A stretch of DNA of 64,000 bases. It comes from Alkalihalophilus pseudofirmus OF4. Its GTDB lineage: Bacteria; Bacillota; Bacilli; Bacillales; Bacillaceae_D. How positions within the stretch are numbered: the stretch's first letter is position 1; every line of letters begins with the position of its first letter. Positions 44,283-53,808 of the stretch are shown here, piece by piece. Below the pieces are notes generated by a model that ran no database searches, was not told the DNA's origin, and saw only the letters and a list, made by a program, of their open reading frames with translations. Location of the stretch: the NCBI RefSeq assembly GCF_000005825.2, contig NC_013791.2:744001-808000 (forward strand). Reading direction: 5' to 3'. The translations under genes were made by a program, and so were the position numbers.

Positions 44283-44798
44283 ATGGATTTTAAACAGTAT
44301 ATTACAATTGTAGAAAACTACCCTAAAGAAGGTATTCGCTTTAAAGATATTACGACCTTGATGCAAGATGGTGCAGCATACAAAGCGGCTATTGATGAAA
44401 TGGCAGAATTTGCAAAAGATAAAGAAGTCGATCTTGTTGTTGGGCCTGAAGCTCGTGGCTTTGTTGTTGGTTGTCCAATTGCCTACTCTCTAGGAACTGG
44501 ATTTGTTCCTGTACGTAAAGCAGGAAAGCTTCCGCGTGAAGTGATCTCAGTTGATTATGGTTTAGAGTATGGTAAAGACAGCTTGACGATCCACCGTGAT
44601 TCTATTAAAAAAGGGCAGCGCGTACTGATTGCTGATGACTTGCTTGCTACAGGTGGTACCATTGAAGCAACAATTAAAATGGTTGAAGAACTAGGCGGGA
44701 TTGTTGTTGGAATCGCGTTCATGATTGAACTTGATTACCTAGATGGCCGTGAGAAACTTAAAGGCCATGACATTTTCTCATTAATGACATATAAATAA
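44283..44798 (+). CDS. apt: Adenine phosphoribosyltransferase
   Basis: This 171-residue enzyme salvages adenine to AMP. The PRPP-binding loop [13 protein letters not shown] (about residues 119-131) and the N-terminal [13 protein letters not shown] are typical. It directly follows recJ and precedes relA, the order seen in B. subtilis. CAAGGAGA lies before the ATG inside recJ. Confidence 0.96.
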   Translation: MDFKQYITIVENYPKEGIRFKDITTLMQDGAAYKAAIDEMAEFAKDKEVDLVVGPEARGFVVGCPIAYSLGTGFVPVRKAGKLPREVISVDYGLEYGKDSLTIHRDSIKKGQRVLIADDLLATGGTIEATIKMVEELGGIVVGIAFMIELDYLDGREKLKGHDIFSLMTYK

Positions 44799-44812
44799 AC
44801 AACTAGAAGATC

Positions 44813-44843
44813 AGAGTGCTCATAAATGATGAGTGCTCTTTTC
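44813..44843 (+). terminator. Terminator after apt
   Basis: AGAGTGCTCAT and ATGAGTGCTCT pair around a five-base loop, followed by TTTCT. Confidence 0.85.
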
Positions 44844-44949
44844 TGTTATCTAAATACAGAAAAGGGCATAGTAGTAGTGATTACATACAAGCGGGCACAG
44901 GGGTGGAAATATTTTTCTATACTACCTCGACATTTTTCGCCTTTATCCC

Positions 44950-44978
44950 TTTACATCCATTGAAAACTTAACGATAAT
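44950..44978 (+). promoter_or_regulatory. Probable sigma-A promoter of relA-dtd
   Basis: TTTACA and GATAAT are separated by 17 bases, 32 bases before the relA start. Confidence 0.55.
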
Positions 44979-45010
44979 AAGAAGAAATCGAATCGTGAAT
45001 AGGTGATTCC

Positions 45011-47197
45011 ATGACCATAGATCAAGTGTTAGAAAAAGCAAGTCAATATCTTAGTGAAGATGACATTGCTTTTTTACGTAAAGCATACGAGTATGCTGAG
45101 AAATCTCATAGCGGGCAGTACCGGAAATCTGGCGAGCCCTACATTTTACACCCAATTCAAGTTGCAGGAATTATAGTGGAACTTGAATTAGACCCTAATA
45201 CAGTAGCTGCTGCTTTTTTACATGATGTTGTAGAAGATACTGAGGTAACTGTAGAAGAAATTACAGCAGAATTTAACGAGCAAGTTGCTATGCTTGTTGA
45301 TGGGGTAACCAAACTTAAAAAATTTAAGTATAAATCAAAAGAAGAACAGCAGGCGGAAAATCACCGTAAAATGCTTGTCGCTATGGCAAAAGATATTAGA
45401 GTGATTTTGATTAAACTTGCTGATCGTCTTCATAATATGCGAACTCTAAAATACATGCCGCCTGAAAAGCAGCGAGTCACGTCAAATGAAACACTCGAAA
45501 TCTTTGCGCCGCTGGCTCATAGACTAGGTATCTCGACAATTAAGTGGGAGCTTGAGGATACGGCCTTGCGTTACTTAGATCCGCAACAGTATTACCGCAT
45601 CGTTAACTTGATGAAGCGCAAGCGAGCGGAGCGTGAACAGTATTTATCACAAGTAATGGACACAATTAATGAACACTTAACTGATGTCAAAGTGAATGCG
45701 GAGTTATCCGGCCGACCGAAGCATATTTACAGCATTTATCGTAAAATGGTGCTGCAAAACAAGCAGTTTAATGAAATTTATGATCTCTTAGCTGTTCGCA
45801 TCATCGTAAGAAACATTAAAGATTGCTATGCCGTGCTAGGTGTCATTCATACATGCTGGAAACCGATGCCTGGAAGATTTAAAGACTACATCGCGATGCC
45901 AAAAGCCAATATGTATCAATCCCTGCATACAACTGTAGTCGGTCCGTTCGGTGATCCTCTCGAGGTTCAAATACGTACAGAAGAGATGCACCGCGTTGCC
46001 GAATTTGGGGTAGCGGCTCACTGGGCTTATAAAGAAGGAAAATCTTCAGGTTCGTCTAAAGACTCATTTGAGGACAAGCTGACTTGGTTCCGTGACATTA
46101 TTGAATCGCAAAACGAAACAAATGATGCTCAAGAATTTATGGAATCCCTAAAAATGGACTTATTTAGTGACATGGTCTTCGTGTTTACACCAAAGGGAGA
46201 TGTGCTTGACCTCCCGCGCGGGTCTGTGCCGCTTGATTTTGCGTATCGAATTCATAGTGAGATCGGCAACCGTTGTATTGGGGCCAAAGTAAATGGAAAA
46301 ATGGTGCCGCTTGATCACGAACTAAAAACAGGAGATATCGTTGAAGTGATGACTTCTAAGCATTCCTATGGCCCTAGCCAGGATTGGATAAAGATCACTC
46401 AATCTTCTCATGCGAAAAATAAAATTAAGCAATGGTTTAAAAAAGAACGCCGTGAAGAGAACATCGAAAAGGGCCGCGAAATTGTTGAGAAGGAAATTCG
46501 TGCTCTTGATTTTGAACCAAAAGAGGTTCTGACGGAAGAAAATATTCAACTGGTTGCCAATAAGTTCAGCTTTGCAGGCGAAGAAGACATGTTTGCAGCA
46601 GCTGGGTATGGCGGGATCAGTGCTAAACAAATTGTTAATCGAATGACCGAGAAATTACGTAAGCAGCTAGACCAAGAGCAAGAAGAGCAGTCTCTGCAAG
46701 AAGCTATATCAGAGATTCCTTCTTTTACACCTAAGAAGAAAGCAAGCTCAGGCGTACGTGTAAAAGGTGTGGACAACCTGCTTATTCGTCTATCTCGCTG
46801 TTGTACCCCCGTACCTGGTGATGACATTATCGGCTATATTACCAAAGGCCGCGGCGTCTCTATCCACCGAGCTGATTGTGCGAATGTGAACACAGAAGAA
46901 GCGAAAACTCGCCTTTTGCCTGTTGAGTGGGAAGGGGATCATCAGCAGTCAAAATCGTACAACGTAGATATTGAAATTACTGGTTTTGACCGCAATGGTT
47001 TATTAAATGAGGTATTACAAGCTGTTACTGAATCAAGAACGATGATTAACGCGGTATCAGGAAAGAGTGATCACCGTAATAAAGTGGCGACGATTAATAT
47101 GACGATCTTAATTCAAAATATTGATCATCTCCATAAAGTAGTGGAAAAAATTAAACATTTACAAGATATCTATTCTGTACGCCGAATTATGCATTAA
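45011..47197 (+). CDS. relA: Bifunctional (p)ppGpp synthetase/hydrolase Rel
   Basis: This 728-residue stringent-response enzyme has the HD hydrolase domain with intact FLHDVVEDTE (about residues 75-84), so it can degrade (p)ppGpp. The synthetase domain (about 230-350, YQSLHTTV), TGS domain (about 390-450), a zinc-finger-like helical region with CCTPVPGD, and a C-terminal ACT domain follow. The ribosome site AGGTGA is modest. It is followed by dtd after 24 bases. Confidence 0.96.
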   Translation: MTIDQVLEKASQYLSEDDIAFLRKAYEYAEKSHSGQYRKSGEPYILHPIQVAGIIVELELDPNTVAAAFLHDVVEDTEVTVEEITAEFNEQVAMLVDGVTKLKKFKYKSKEEQQAENHRKMLVAMAKDIRVILIKLADRLHNMRTLKYMPPEKQRVTSNETLEIFAPLAHRLGISTIKWELEDTALRYLDPQQYYRIVNLMKRKRAEREQYLSQVMDTINEHLTDVKVNAELSGRPKHIYSIYRKMVLQNKQFNEIYDLLAVRIIVRNIKDCYAVLGVIHTCWKPMPGRFKDYIAMPKANMYQSLHTTVVGPFGDPLEVQIRTEEMHRVAEFGVAAHWAYKEGKSSGSSKDSFEDKLTWFRDIIESQNETNDAQEFMESLKMDLFSDMVFVFTPKGDVLDLPRGSVPLDFAYRIHSEIGNRCIGAKVNGKMVPLDHELKTGDIVEVMTSKHSYGPSQDWIKITQSSHAKNKIKQWFKKERREENIEKGREIVEKEIRALDFEPKEVLTEENIQLVANKFSFAGEEDMFAAAGYGGISAKQIVNRMTEKLRKQLDQEQEEQSLQEAISEIPSFTPKKKASSGVRVKGVDNLLIRLSRCCTPVPGDDIIGYITKGRGVSIHRADCANVNTEEAKTRLLPVEWEGDHQQSKSYNVDIEITGFDRNGLLNEVLQAVTESRTMINAVSGKSDHRNKVATINMTILIQNIDHLHKVVEKIKHLQDIYSVRRIMH

Positions 47198-47221
47198 TCT
47201 ATATCATTTGAGGTGTTAGTT

Positions 47222-47662
47222 GTGCGAGTCGTATTACAACGATCGAAAGAAGCTTCAGTTACAGTAGCGGATGAAGTAGTGGGTAAAATTAATTCTGGCT
47301 TAGTGCTGCTAGTTGGAATCACTCATGAGGATACGAATGAAGATGTAGAATATGTAGCGGACAAAGTCGTTAACCTCCGTATTTTTGAGGATGAAAATGG
47401 GAAGATGAATCATTCTCTTAAAGACAAAGAAGGAGAGATTTTATCGATCTCTCAATTTACTCTTTACGGCGACTGTAAAAAAGGCCGTCGTCCAAACTTT
47501 ATGGATGCGGCAAAGCCTGATATAGCAAAAGAGCGCTATGATTATTTCAACCAAGTTCTTCGTGATAAAGGGATCCATGTAGAAACAGGAACATTCGGAG
47601 CAATGATGGATGTTTCTCTAACAAATGATGGACCTGTCACTTTAATTGTGGAAAGTAAATAA
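47222..47662 (+). CDS. dtd: D-aminoacyl-tRNA deacylase
   Basis: This 146-residue enzyme hydrolyses D-amino acids from tRNA. Signature segments are [23 protein letters not shown] and the cross-subunit NDGPVTLI. The GTG at 47222 is six bases from GAGGTG and gives the family N-terminus; a TTG at 47213 overlaps the ribosome site. It is coupled with relA. Confidence 0.95.
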   Translation: MRVVLQRSKEASVTVADEVVGKINSGLVLLVGITHEDTNEDVEYVADKVVNLRIFEDENGKMNHSLKDKEGEILSISQFTLYGDCKKGRRPNFMDAAKPDIAKERYDYFNQVLRDKGIHVETGTFGAMMDVSLTNDGPVTLIVESK

Positions 47663-47734
47663 TTTATTTAAAATAAATTATTTGCGTTTGGCTGTAAGTT
47701 TTTTATTAATTGTGGTCATGCTAGAGGTATATTA

Positions 47735-47941
47735 ATGGATGTATCAGAAAGGAAGATCCACTATATGCGCTCTAGTATGCGGCAGCAATCTATGCATCAA
47801 AGCACAGATCAAATGTTTCATGTAGACTTTCACAGCTTTGTGGAAAAAGAAAATACGAATACAAACTTGGAGCTCGCTTCAGAGTTTGGCTTATCCCTTA
47901 GAGATGTGAGGGCTCTAAAGCATAAGCTCGGACGAAATTAG
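47735..47941 (+). CDS. Small helix-turn-helix-like protein, unknown function
   Basis: This 68-residue protein is Ser/Met/Gln/His-rich at the N-terminus. Its C-terminal 25 residues (LASEFGLSLRDVRALKHKLG) look like a sigma-factor-type helix-turn-helix. AGAGG lies seven bases before the ATG at 47735; a second ATG at 47765 with AGGAAG nine bases upstream is also possible. It sits alone between dtd and the hisS leader, where B. subtilis also has a small unknown gene. DNA binding is a guess. Confidence 0.6.
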   Translation: MDVSERKIHYMRSSMRQQSMHQSTDQMFHVDFHSFVEKENTNTNLELASEFGLSLRDVRALKHKLGRN

Positions 47942-47945
47942 CCTA

Positions 47946-47974
47946 TTGACAGCTTGGAGTTTCATTCGTATAGT
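47946..47974 (+). promoter_or_regulatory. Sigma-A promoter of hisS-aspS
   Basis: TTGACA and TATAGT are 17 bases apart, directly before the T-box leader. It begins five bases after the stop of the small gene. Confidence 0.75.
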
Positions 47975-47984
47975 AGTAAACAAA

Positions 47985-48262
47985 CCAATTACAAATTTGC
48001 ATTATTCCGGTGAAGAGGCAGAGTAATTAAGGTAGCAGGTTGTAAAGAGAGGAGAGGCCGCGGCTGAGAGCCCTCCCAATTTGTCTTGATGAATGAACAC
48101 CTCTGAGGATTTTCTCTGAACGTGTAGATCAGTAGGAGATGACGTTAACAGGCGTTAACTGTTTAAAAGTGGAAGCAAGTTCAGTTTGCTTCAATTAGGG
48201 TGGCACCACGGGTATATAACTCTCGTCCCTGATGTAGATACATCAGAGGCGGGAGTTTTTTG
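47985..48262 (+). ncRNA. T-box riboswitch (tRNA-His) controlling hisS-aspS
   Basis: The leader contains the conserved T-box core AGGGTGGCACCACG at 48197-48210, which pairs with the uncharged tRNA acceptor end. Stem I includes the specifier context GAACAC; the CAC histidine codon falls at 48098-48100. Low histidyl-tRNA charging would favour the antiterminator and allow hisS-aspS transcription. The specifier assignment is by eye. Confidence 0.9.
48218..48262 (+). terminator. T-box terminator hairpin
   Basis: AACTCTCGTCCCTGATG and CATCAGAGGCGGGAGTT pair with a few G-T or mismatched positions, followed by TTTTTTG. Confidence 0.88.
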
Positions 48263-48303
48263 TGTTTTAAAAAAGACTTTTTATACGTGCAGGAGGAACA
48301 AAA

Positions 48304-49584
48304 ATGAGTATGCAAATCCCACGCGGTACGCAAGATTTATTACCAGGTGAAATTGAAATTTGGCAATATATCGAGCAAAAATCAAAAGAAATATGCAGCC
48401 GCTATAATTACAAAGAAATTCGCACTCCGATCTTTGAACATACTGAAGTGTTCGCGCGTGGAGTAGGGGAAACAACAGATATTGTTCAAAAGGAAATGTA
48501 CACATTCACTGACCGCGGCGAGCGCAGTTTGACTCTTCGTCCTGAAGGAACAGCTGGAGTTGTGCGCTCTTTTGTAGGGAACAAACTGTACGGAGAAGCG
48601 AGTCAGCCGACAAAACTATTTTATACTGGTCCAATGTTCCGTTATGAAAGACCGCAAGCAGGCCGCATGCGCCAGTTCGTACAATTTGGAGTAGAAGCGT
48701 TAGGCAGTGCAGATCCGGCCATCGATGCAGAAGTTCTAGCATTAGTGATGAGCATCTATTATGAGCTTGGCTTAACAGATATCAAACTTGTGTTAAACAG
48801 TTTAGGAGATAAAGAAAGCCGTGAAGCTCACAGAGACGCACTGATCAATCACTTTAAGCCTAGCATCGGTGAATTTTGTTCAGATTGCCAAAACCGCTTA
48901 GAGAAGAATCCATTGCGTATTCTTGATTGTAAAAAAGACCGTGAGCATCCATTAATGCAAACAGCTCCTTCTATTCATGACTACTATACAGAAGAGTCTG
49001 CTGCTTATTTCAAAGAAGTGAAGCAGCATCTTGATCAAATGAATCTGCCTTACGTAGTAGATCCAACATTAGTGCGCGGTTTGGATTACTATAATCATAC
49101 TGCTTTTGAAGTAATGGCTGAAGGAGAAGGATTCGGAGCCATTACAACATTATGCGGCGGCGGAAGATACAATGGCCTTGTACAAGAGTTTGGCGGCCCA
49201 GAAACACCAGGAATCGGCTTTGCCTTCAGTATTGAACGATTGATCATGGCGTTAAAGGCACAAGGGAAGGTCCCTGATTTTGGTAATCAGCTTGATTGTT
49301 TCCTTGTTACTCTTGGTGATGCGGCCAAAGCGAAGTCAGTTGAGCTTTTGTATCAGTTACGACAAGCGGGGATTCGCTGTGACAAAGATTACTTAGATAA
49401 AAAAATGAAGGCACAGTTTAAAGCTGCAGATCGCCTAAACGTACGCTATACAGCGATTCTTGGTGATAATGAGCTTAATGAAAATCGAATTAATGTGAAA
49501 AATATGGAAACAGGCGAACAGGTCGAGGTTGCACTCGATACTTTTATCACATACATGAAAGAGCAAGTTGAGGGAGGCAAATAA
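48304..49584 (+). CDS. hisS: Histidyl-tRNA synthetase
   Basis: This 426-residue class II synthetase charges tRNA-His. Motif 2 ([14 protein letters not shown]), the histidine-binding segment [14 protein letters not shown] and motif 3 ([10 protein letters not shown]) are present, with a C-terminal anticodon-binding domain (about residues 325-420). The gene is controlled by the T-box leader and followed by aspS with one base between stop and start. GGAGGA precedes the ATG. Confidence 0.97.
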   Translation: MSMQIPRGTQDLLPGEIEIWQYIEQKSKEICSRYNYKEIRTPIFEHTEVFARGVGETTDIVQKEMYTFTDRGERSLTLRPEGTAGVVRSFVGNKLYGEASQPTKLFYTGPMFRYERPQAGRMRQFVQFGVEALGSADPAIDAEVLALVMSIYYELGLTDIKLVLNSLGDKESREAHRDALINHFKPSIGEFCSDCQNRLEKNPLRILDCKKDREHPLMQTAPSIHDYYTEESAAYFKEVKQHLDQMNLPYVVDPTLVRGLDYYNHTAFEVMAEGEGFGAITTLCGGGRYNGLVQEFGGPETPGIGFAFSIERLIMALKAQGKVPDFGNQLDCFLVTLGDAAKAKSVELLYQLRQAGIRCDKDYLDKKMKAQFKAADRLNVRYTAILGDNELNENRINVKNMETGEQVEVALDTFITYMKEQVEGGK

Positions 49585-49585
49585 G

Positions 49586-51373
49586 ATGATAGGTAGAACG
49601 CATCATTGTGGAGAGTTAAGAAGTGAACATGTAGGGGAGACCGTACAATTAAAAGGGTGGGTGCAAAAGCGCCGTGATTTAGGAAATGTTATTTTCCTTG
49701 ATTTGCGAGACCGCTCAGGCATTGTACAAGTTGTTTTTAGCCCAGAGGTTAATAAAGAAGCACTTGAGACAGCAGAACGTGTTCGTAATGAATACGTACT
49801 TGAAGTAGAAGGTACAGTCGTTGCGCGTGACGCGCGTACAGTAAATGACAAGATTGAGACAGGGACGATCGAAATTCATGTAACAAAAGTAGAAGTACTC
49901 AATGCTTCAAAATCACTTCCATTCCAAATCGAAGCTGATACAGATGCATCAGAGGATGTGCGTCTGCGTTACCGTTACTTAGATTTACGCCGTCCTGATA
50001 TGCAGGAAACATTTAAACTACGCCACAAAACAACAAAGTTAATTCGTAATTTCTTAGACGAAGAAGCATTTCTTGAAATTGAAACACCAATGCTTACAAA
50101 GAGTACACCTGAAGGAGCTCGTGACTATCTTGTTCCAAGCCGCGTGCACCATGGTGAATTTTATGCTCTTCCGCAGTCGCCGCAAATCTTCAAGCAGCTT
50201 TTAATGGTGTCTGGTTTTGAACGTTACTACCAAGTGGTTCGCTGTTTCCGTGATGAAGATCTACGTGCAGACCGTCAGCCAGAATTCACCCAAATTGATA
50301 TTGAGACTTCTTTTATGGATAAAGAAGACCTTCTTTCAATGACAGAGAAAATGATGGCAAAAGTTTTAAAGGAAACAAAAGGTGTAGAAGTTTCCCTTCC
50401 AATGCCTCGTCTGACGTATGATGAAGCAATGAACCGTTATGGCTCTGATAAGCCGGATACACGGTTTGAAATGGAGTTAATTGAGCTCTCAGATGTAGTC
50501 CGTGACTCAAGCTTTAAAGTATTTACAAGTGCGATTAACGGCGGCGGTATTGTGAAAGGCTTAAATCTTAAAGGCGGGGCAAGTAAAATGTCTCGTAAGG
50601 AAATTGACGCGTTAACTGAATTTGTTAAGCCGTATGGTGCAAAAGGTCTTGCTTGGCTGAAGGTTGAAGCAGATGGCTTAAAAGGCCCGATTGCTAAATT
50701 CTTTGAAGGGGAACATGCAGAGAACCTTCTAAGTGCGATGAATGGGGAAGAAGGCGATTTATTATTCTTTGCAGCAGACAAAGCGCAAGTTGTCTTTGAC
50801 AGCCTTGGTGCACTTCGTCTGAAGTTCGGTAAAGAGTTCGACTTAATTGATAAAGATGCATTTAATTTCTTATGGGTTGTTGACTTCCCGCTCGTTGAAT
50901 ATGATGAGGATGCAAAGCGTTATGTCGCTCTTCACCACCCGTTCACAAGTCCTAAGAAAGCAGATCGTGACCTGCTTGCTACAGATCCTGCATCTGTTCG
51001 TGCCGAGGCTTATGACCTTGTATTAAATGGTTATGAACTTGGCGGCGGTTCACAGCGTATTTATGAGCGTGAAATTCAAGAGCATATGTTTAGAGCGCTA
51101 GGGTTCTCAGAAGAAGAAGCAAAAGAACAATTCGGCTTCTTACTTGAAGCATTTGAATATGGTACACCACCGCACGGGGGAATCGCTCTTGGACTTGACC
51201 GTCTAATCATGCTTCTAGCAGGGCGTACAAACTTACGTGATACGATTGCGTTCCCTAAAACAGCAAGTGCAAGCTGCTTATTAACTAATGCACCAAGCGA
51301 AGTAAGTCTTGATCAGTTAATTGACCTTAATTTATCCATCATCGGTAATAAGACGGATAAGGTCGAAGTATAA
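49586..51373 (+). CDS. aspS: Aspartyl-tRNA synthetase
   Basis: This 595-residue class IIb enzyme has an N-terminal OB anticodon domain (residues 1-105), the catalytic core with [16 protein letters not shown], a GAD insertion domain (about 280-420) and motif 3 [11 protein letters not shown]. The ATG at 49586 follows GAGGGAGG and lies one base after the hisS stop. Co-transcription puts it under the histidine T-box, as in B. subtilis. Confidence 0.97.
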   Translation: MIGRTHHCGELRSEHVGETVQLKGWVQKRRDLGNVIFLDLRDRSGIVQVVFSPEVNKEALETAERVRNEYVLEVEGTVVARDARTVNDKIETGTIEIHVTKVEVLNASKSLPFQIEADTDASEDVRLRYRYLDLRRPDMQETFKLRHKTTKLIRNFLDEEAFLEIETPMLTKSTPEGARDYLVPSRVHHGEFYALPQSPQIFKQLLMVSGFERYYQVVRCFRDEDLRADRQPEFTQIDIETSFMDKEDLLSMTEKMMAKVLKETKGVEVSLPMPRLTYDEAMNRYGSDKPDTRFEMELIELSDVVRDSSFKVFTSAINGGGIVKGLNLKGGASKMSRKEIDALTEFVKPYGAKGLAWLKVEADGLKGPIAKFFEGEHAENLLSAMNGEEGDLLFFAADKAQVVFDSLGALRLKFGKEFDLIDKDAFNFLWVVDFPLVEYDEDAKRYVALHHPFTSPKKADRDLLATDPASVRAEAYDLVLNGYELGGGSQRIYEREIQEHMFRALGFSEEEAKEQFGFLLEAFEYGTPPHGGIALGLDRLIMLLAGRTNLRDTIAFPKTASASCLLTNAPSEVSLDQLIDLNLSIIGNKTDKVEV

Positions 51374-51381
51374 AGCATTCT

Positions 51382-51418
51382 AAGAGACTGCCTAGATCAT
51401 TGGGCAGTCTCTTTTTTA
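51382..51418 (+). terminator. Terminator after aspS
   Basis: AAGAGACTGCC and GGCAGTCTCTT pair across a ten-base loop and are followed by T residues. Confidence 0.9.
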
Positions 51419-51491
51419 AGTCTATTTACAACCTGAGGAACGAGAGCAGCATTTAAAATAATACAGAGAGAAAATATAAGTGAAAAAATGA

Positions 51492-51520
51492 TTGACTGTT
51501 TCATTTGAGATGCGTATAAT
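51492..51520 (+). promoter_or_regulatory. Sigma-A promoter of the S-box leader
   Basis: TTGACT and TATAAT are separated by 17 bases. Transcription should start near 51527, 40 bases before the aptamer. Confidence 0.75.
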
Positions 51521-51566
51521 CAGACTCAATAGAAAATTCGAAACAGTATGAGATGGAGATCTCATC

Positions 51567-51678
51567 CTTATCAAGAGTGGTGGAGGGACTGACCCGATGA
51601 AACCCGGCAACCGGTTTGTATGCCTATACAAACAAAGGTGCTACGTTCAGCAGAATGAATTCATTCTGAAAGATAAGG
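51567..51678 (+). ncRNA. SAM-I (S-box) riboswitch
   Basis: The aptamer is closed by CCTTATC and GATAAGG. Inside are the conserved elements AGAGTGGTGGAGGGAC, TGACCCGATGAAACCCGGCA, GGTGCTA and CAGAATGAATTCATTCTG, in the order of the SAM-I class. A terminator follows, so high AdoMet should stop transcription of the downstream homoserine dehydrogenase. A small extra hairpin (ATGAGAT-GGAG-ATCTCAT, 51549-51566) lies just before it. Confidence 0.95.
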
Positions 51679-51688
51679 GAAGGCAGTG

Positions 51689-51717
51689 AAAACCTTTCCT
51701 TTTGGAAAGGTTTTTTT
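51689..51717 (+). terminator. S-box expression-platform terminator
   Basis: AAACCTTTCC-TTTT-GGAAAGGTTT with seven T residues stands ten bases after the aptamer. Confidence 0.92.
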
Positions 51718-51762
51718 GCATTCATGATTATACAAGTTTAGATGAGACGAGGAGAGAGGCAC

Positions 51763-52980
51763 ATGCTTAAAATAGGAATACTTGGTTTTGGAACAGTTGG
51801 TAAGGGAGTGTATGACCGCTTTCATAGAACGAGAGAAACGATTGAACGTCAATTAGGGGAGTCATTTGCAATTGAAGCGATTTTAGTTAAAGATCGTCAA
51901 AAAGATCGGGCTTCTTTAGAGGAAGGTTTTGTGACTACTGATTGGGATGAATTTAAAAATCATCACTCCTATGATATTGTCTTTGAAGCGATCGGAGGTA
52001 TTGAACCAGCGTATTCATATACGAAACATTTTCTTACTCAAGGGATTCCGGTTATTTCAGCGAACAAGAAATTGATCGCATCAAGAGGGGAAGACCTTGA
52101 AGCTTGTGCACAAGCTGGCGGCACCTTTTATGGATATGAGGCGGCTGTTGCGGGTGCTATTCCTATTATAAATGCGCTGCGTGCCACCCTTAGCACAACT
52201 TCGATTGATCGAGTTCGAGGCATTTTAAATGGAACAACAAACTATATGTTAACGGAAATGATTCAAAAAGAGAGAAGCTTTGCTGATGTGCTGCTTGAGG
52301 CTCAGCAGCTAGGCTATGCAGAAAGTGATCCAACTGATGATATTGAAAGCTATGACGCGTGGTATAAATTGATCATTTTAAGCAGACTCTGTTTTGGTAA
52401 ATGGGGTGACACGGAACAGATTACTCGTTACGGGGTAAGTGAGATTGAAAATTGGCATGTAGAGGTAGCAAATGAACTTGGCTGTCAGGTGAAACTAATT
52501 GGTGATGCAAAGCTAGAAGATGGAGAAGTGAGAGGTATTGTGTCCCCTGCCTTTGTTGCTGGTGATGAACTTCTAGCATCTATCAACGGGGTCGTAAATG
52601 CTGTTGTCCTTTACGGGGAAGATATTGATCAACTATCGTTTGCCGGCCCAGGAGCTGGAGGGGCTGCTACAGCGAATAGTATGGTAGAAGATTTTATTCT
52701 TCATAGTCGTTATGATGGTGATCGTGTGGTGGCAGAAGAGCAACATGAAGCAAAAGAAGAGAGCAGCTATTCAATAGTATTTGTCAATCAAGCAAGTTAC
52801 GGGGAATGTCTGCACTGGGCTGAAGCATATAGTGTTGAAATCGTTGAATCCATCCCGCATTCAGAAGGTGAGGCATGGATTGTTAAAAATGCTGCTGTAT
52901 ATGAGTTGAGCCAGCCGGTTTATCAGCTGTATGGAAATATTCAAAGAATCACAAGTGCGAACGAAGTGAAAGTAAGCTAA
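51763..52980 (+). CDS. hom: Homoserine dehydrogenase, SAM-riboswitch controlled
   Basis: This 405-residue enzyme reduces aspartate semialdehyde to homoserine. The NAD(P)-binding motif GILGFGTVGKG (residues 5-15) and the catalytic segment GILNGTTNYMLTEM (about 168-181) with ESDPTDDIE are intact. The last 85 residues are divergent from the usual ACT domain. The ATG at 51763 follows GAGGAGAG. No thrC or thrB follows, unlike the hom-thrCB operon. With the S-box leader this suggests a methionine-branch isozyme. Confidence 0.88.
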   Translation: MLKIGILGFGTVGKGVYDRFHRTRETIERQLGESFAIEAILVKDRQKDRASLEEGFVTTDWDEFKNHHSYDIVFEAIGGIEPAYSYTKHFLTQGIPVISANKKLIASRGEDLEACAQAGGTFYGYEAAVAGAIPIINALRATLSTTSIDRVRGILNGTTNYMLTEMIQKERSFADVLLEAQQLGYAESDPTDDIESYDAWYKLIILSRLCFGKWGDTEQITRYGVSEIENWHVEVANELGCQVKLIGDAKLEDGEVRGIVSPAFVAGDELLASINGVVNAVVLYGEDIDQLSFAGPGAGGAATANSMVEDFILHSRYDGDRVVAEEQHEAKEESSYSIVFVNQASYGECLHWAEAYSVEIVESIPHSEGEAWIVKNAAVYELSQPVYQLYGNIQRITSANEVKVS

Positions 52981-53002
52981 CAAATTAGTATAACGTAAGA
53001 GC

Positions 53003-53296
53003 TTATGGTTGAATTAATTGACGGTACGCATTAATCAACGCAATGGGTTCCTCTTTAATATAATACGTTCGAACTCCGCGGTTTGTATGGAGATACAAAA
53101 AGCCCATGGCATCTTTTTCTGGCTTTTTACGGTAAGAAATATCAAAAATAGATTGGATCGGGTAATGATCATCTTTCACGGTTAGTTTATCTTCAAACAG
53201 GAACATATCATATGATGTTTCAACAATGCGCTTTTCTGTCCAGCCGATTTCCTGACTGATTTCAATACAGCGCTGAGTGGCAAGTGCTTTTTTCAT
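53003..53296 (-). CDS. Hypothetical protein with PH-like beta domain
   Basis: This 97-residue soluble protein has alternating beta-type segments (VETSYDMFLFEDKLTV, IQSIFDISYRK, FLYLHTNRGVRTYYI) and ends in a helix (PIALINAYRQL). This resembles the bacterial PH-domain family, where the last helix caps the barrel. No function is recognised. GGAGGC lies upstream of the ATG on the reverse strand. Confidence 0.65.
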   Translation of the reverse strand: MKKALATQRCIEISQEIGWTEKRIVETSYDMFLFEDKLTVKDDHYPIQSIFDISYRKKPEKDAMGFLYLHTNRGVRTYYIKEEPIALINAYRQLIQP

Positions 53297-53392
53297 GGAT
53301 AGATGGAGCCTCCTAAATAGGTTTATTCATACCGTACCATACCTCATAAAAAAGAACAAAAAAATAAATAACAGAAAATTTAGATAAAATAC

Positions 53393-53421
53393 TTGCATGT
53401 CGTTTTCTGTCATGGTATATT
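53393..53421 (+). promoter_or_regulatory. Promoter of 6S RNA
   Basis: TTGCAT and TATATT are 17 bases apart, and TGG immediately before the -10 makes it an extended -10. Confidence 0.65.
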
Positions 53422-53427
53422 ATAGTC

Positions 53428-53625
53428 AACAAGATAAGAGTCCTACATTGTTCGTAAAAACTGATTGTTTTGAGCCAACACTTTTGAAAAGGGAGCAATA
53501 AGTTGTTTGTTGGATTACATGCCTTCTACGTCAAGGACGTAAGAGAATGAACACTAGGCACCCACCTGTGAGAGCAGGTTCAAAACGTAAGTCAAATACG
53601 GCATAGCTGGGATTCTTATCCTACA
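53428..53625 (+). ncRNA. ssrSA: 6S RNA (6S-1 / BsrA type)
   Basis: The RNA of about 195 bases has ends that pair: GATAAGAGTCC near the 5' end (53433-53443) with GGGATTCTTATC near the 3' end (53609-53620). The closing stem, large central open region and length fit 6S RNA, which mimics an open promoter and binds sigma-A RNA polymerase. In B. subtilis bsrA lies between aspS and yrvM, and this RNA stands at the same place. The stretch 53297-53808 has no other gene. Confidence 0.8.
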
Positions 53626-53633
53626 TAACTCGG

Positions 53634-53673
53634 AAAAAAGCTGAATTGTTCATAAGAGCAAATCAGCTTTTTT
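53634..53673 (+). terminator. Terminator after 6S RNA
   Basis: AAAAAAGCTGA and TCAGCTTTTTT pair around an 18-base loop. Confidence 0.8.
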
Positions 53674-53737
53674 CGCTGTGAAAACGCCTTAGACTTTTTT
53701 TGCAGGCTGTGATATATTCAAATCCGATAATAGATAG

Positions 53738-53760
53738 CTTTTTAGTATGGTACTAAAAGG
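53738..53760. promoter_or_regulatory. Perfect 7-3-7 palindrome before tcdA
   Basis: TTTAGTA-TGG-TACTAAA, extended to ten pairs with one mismatch, sits just upstream of the -10-like TATACT (53762) and TATAAT (53769). Its place suggests an operator on the tcdA promoter. Confidence 0.45.
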
Positions 53761-53808
53761 GTATACTATATAATACGTACACCTTACTCTTGGAAGGAGA
53801 AACAATCC

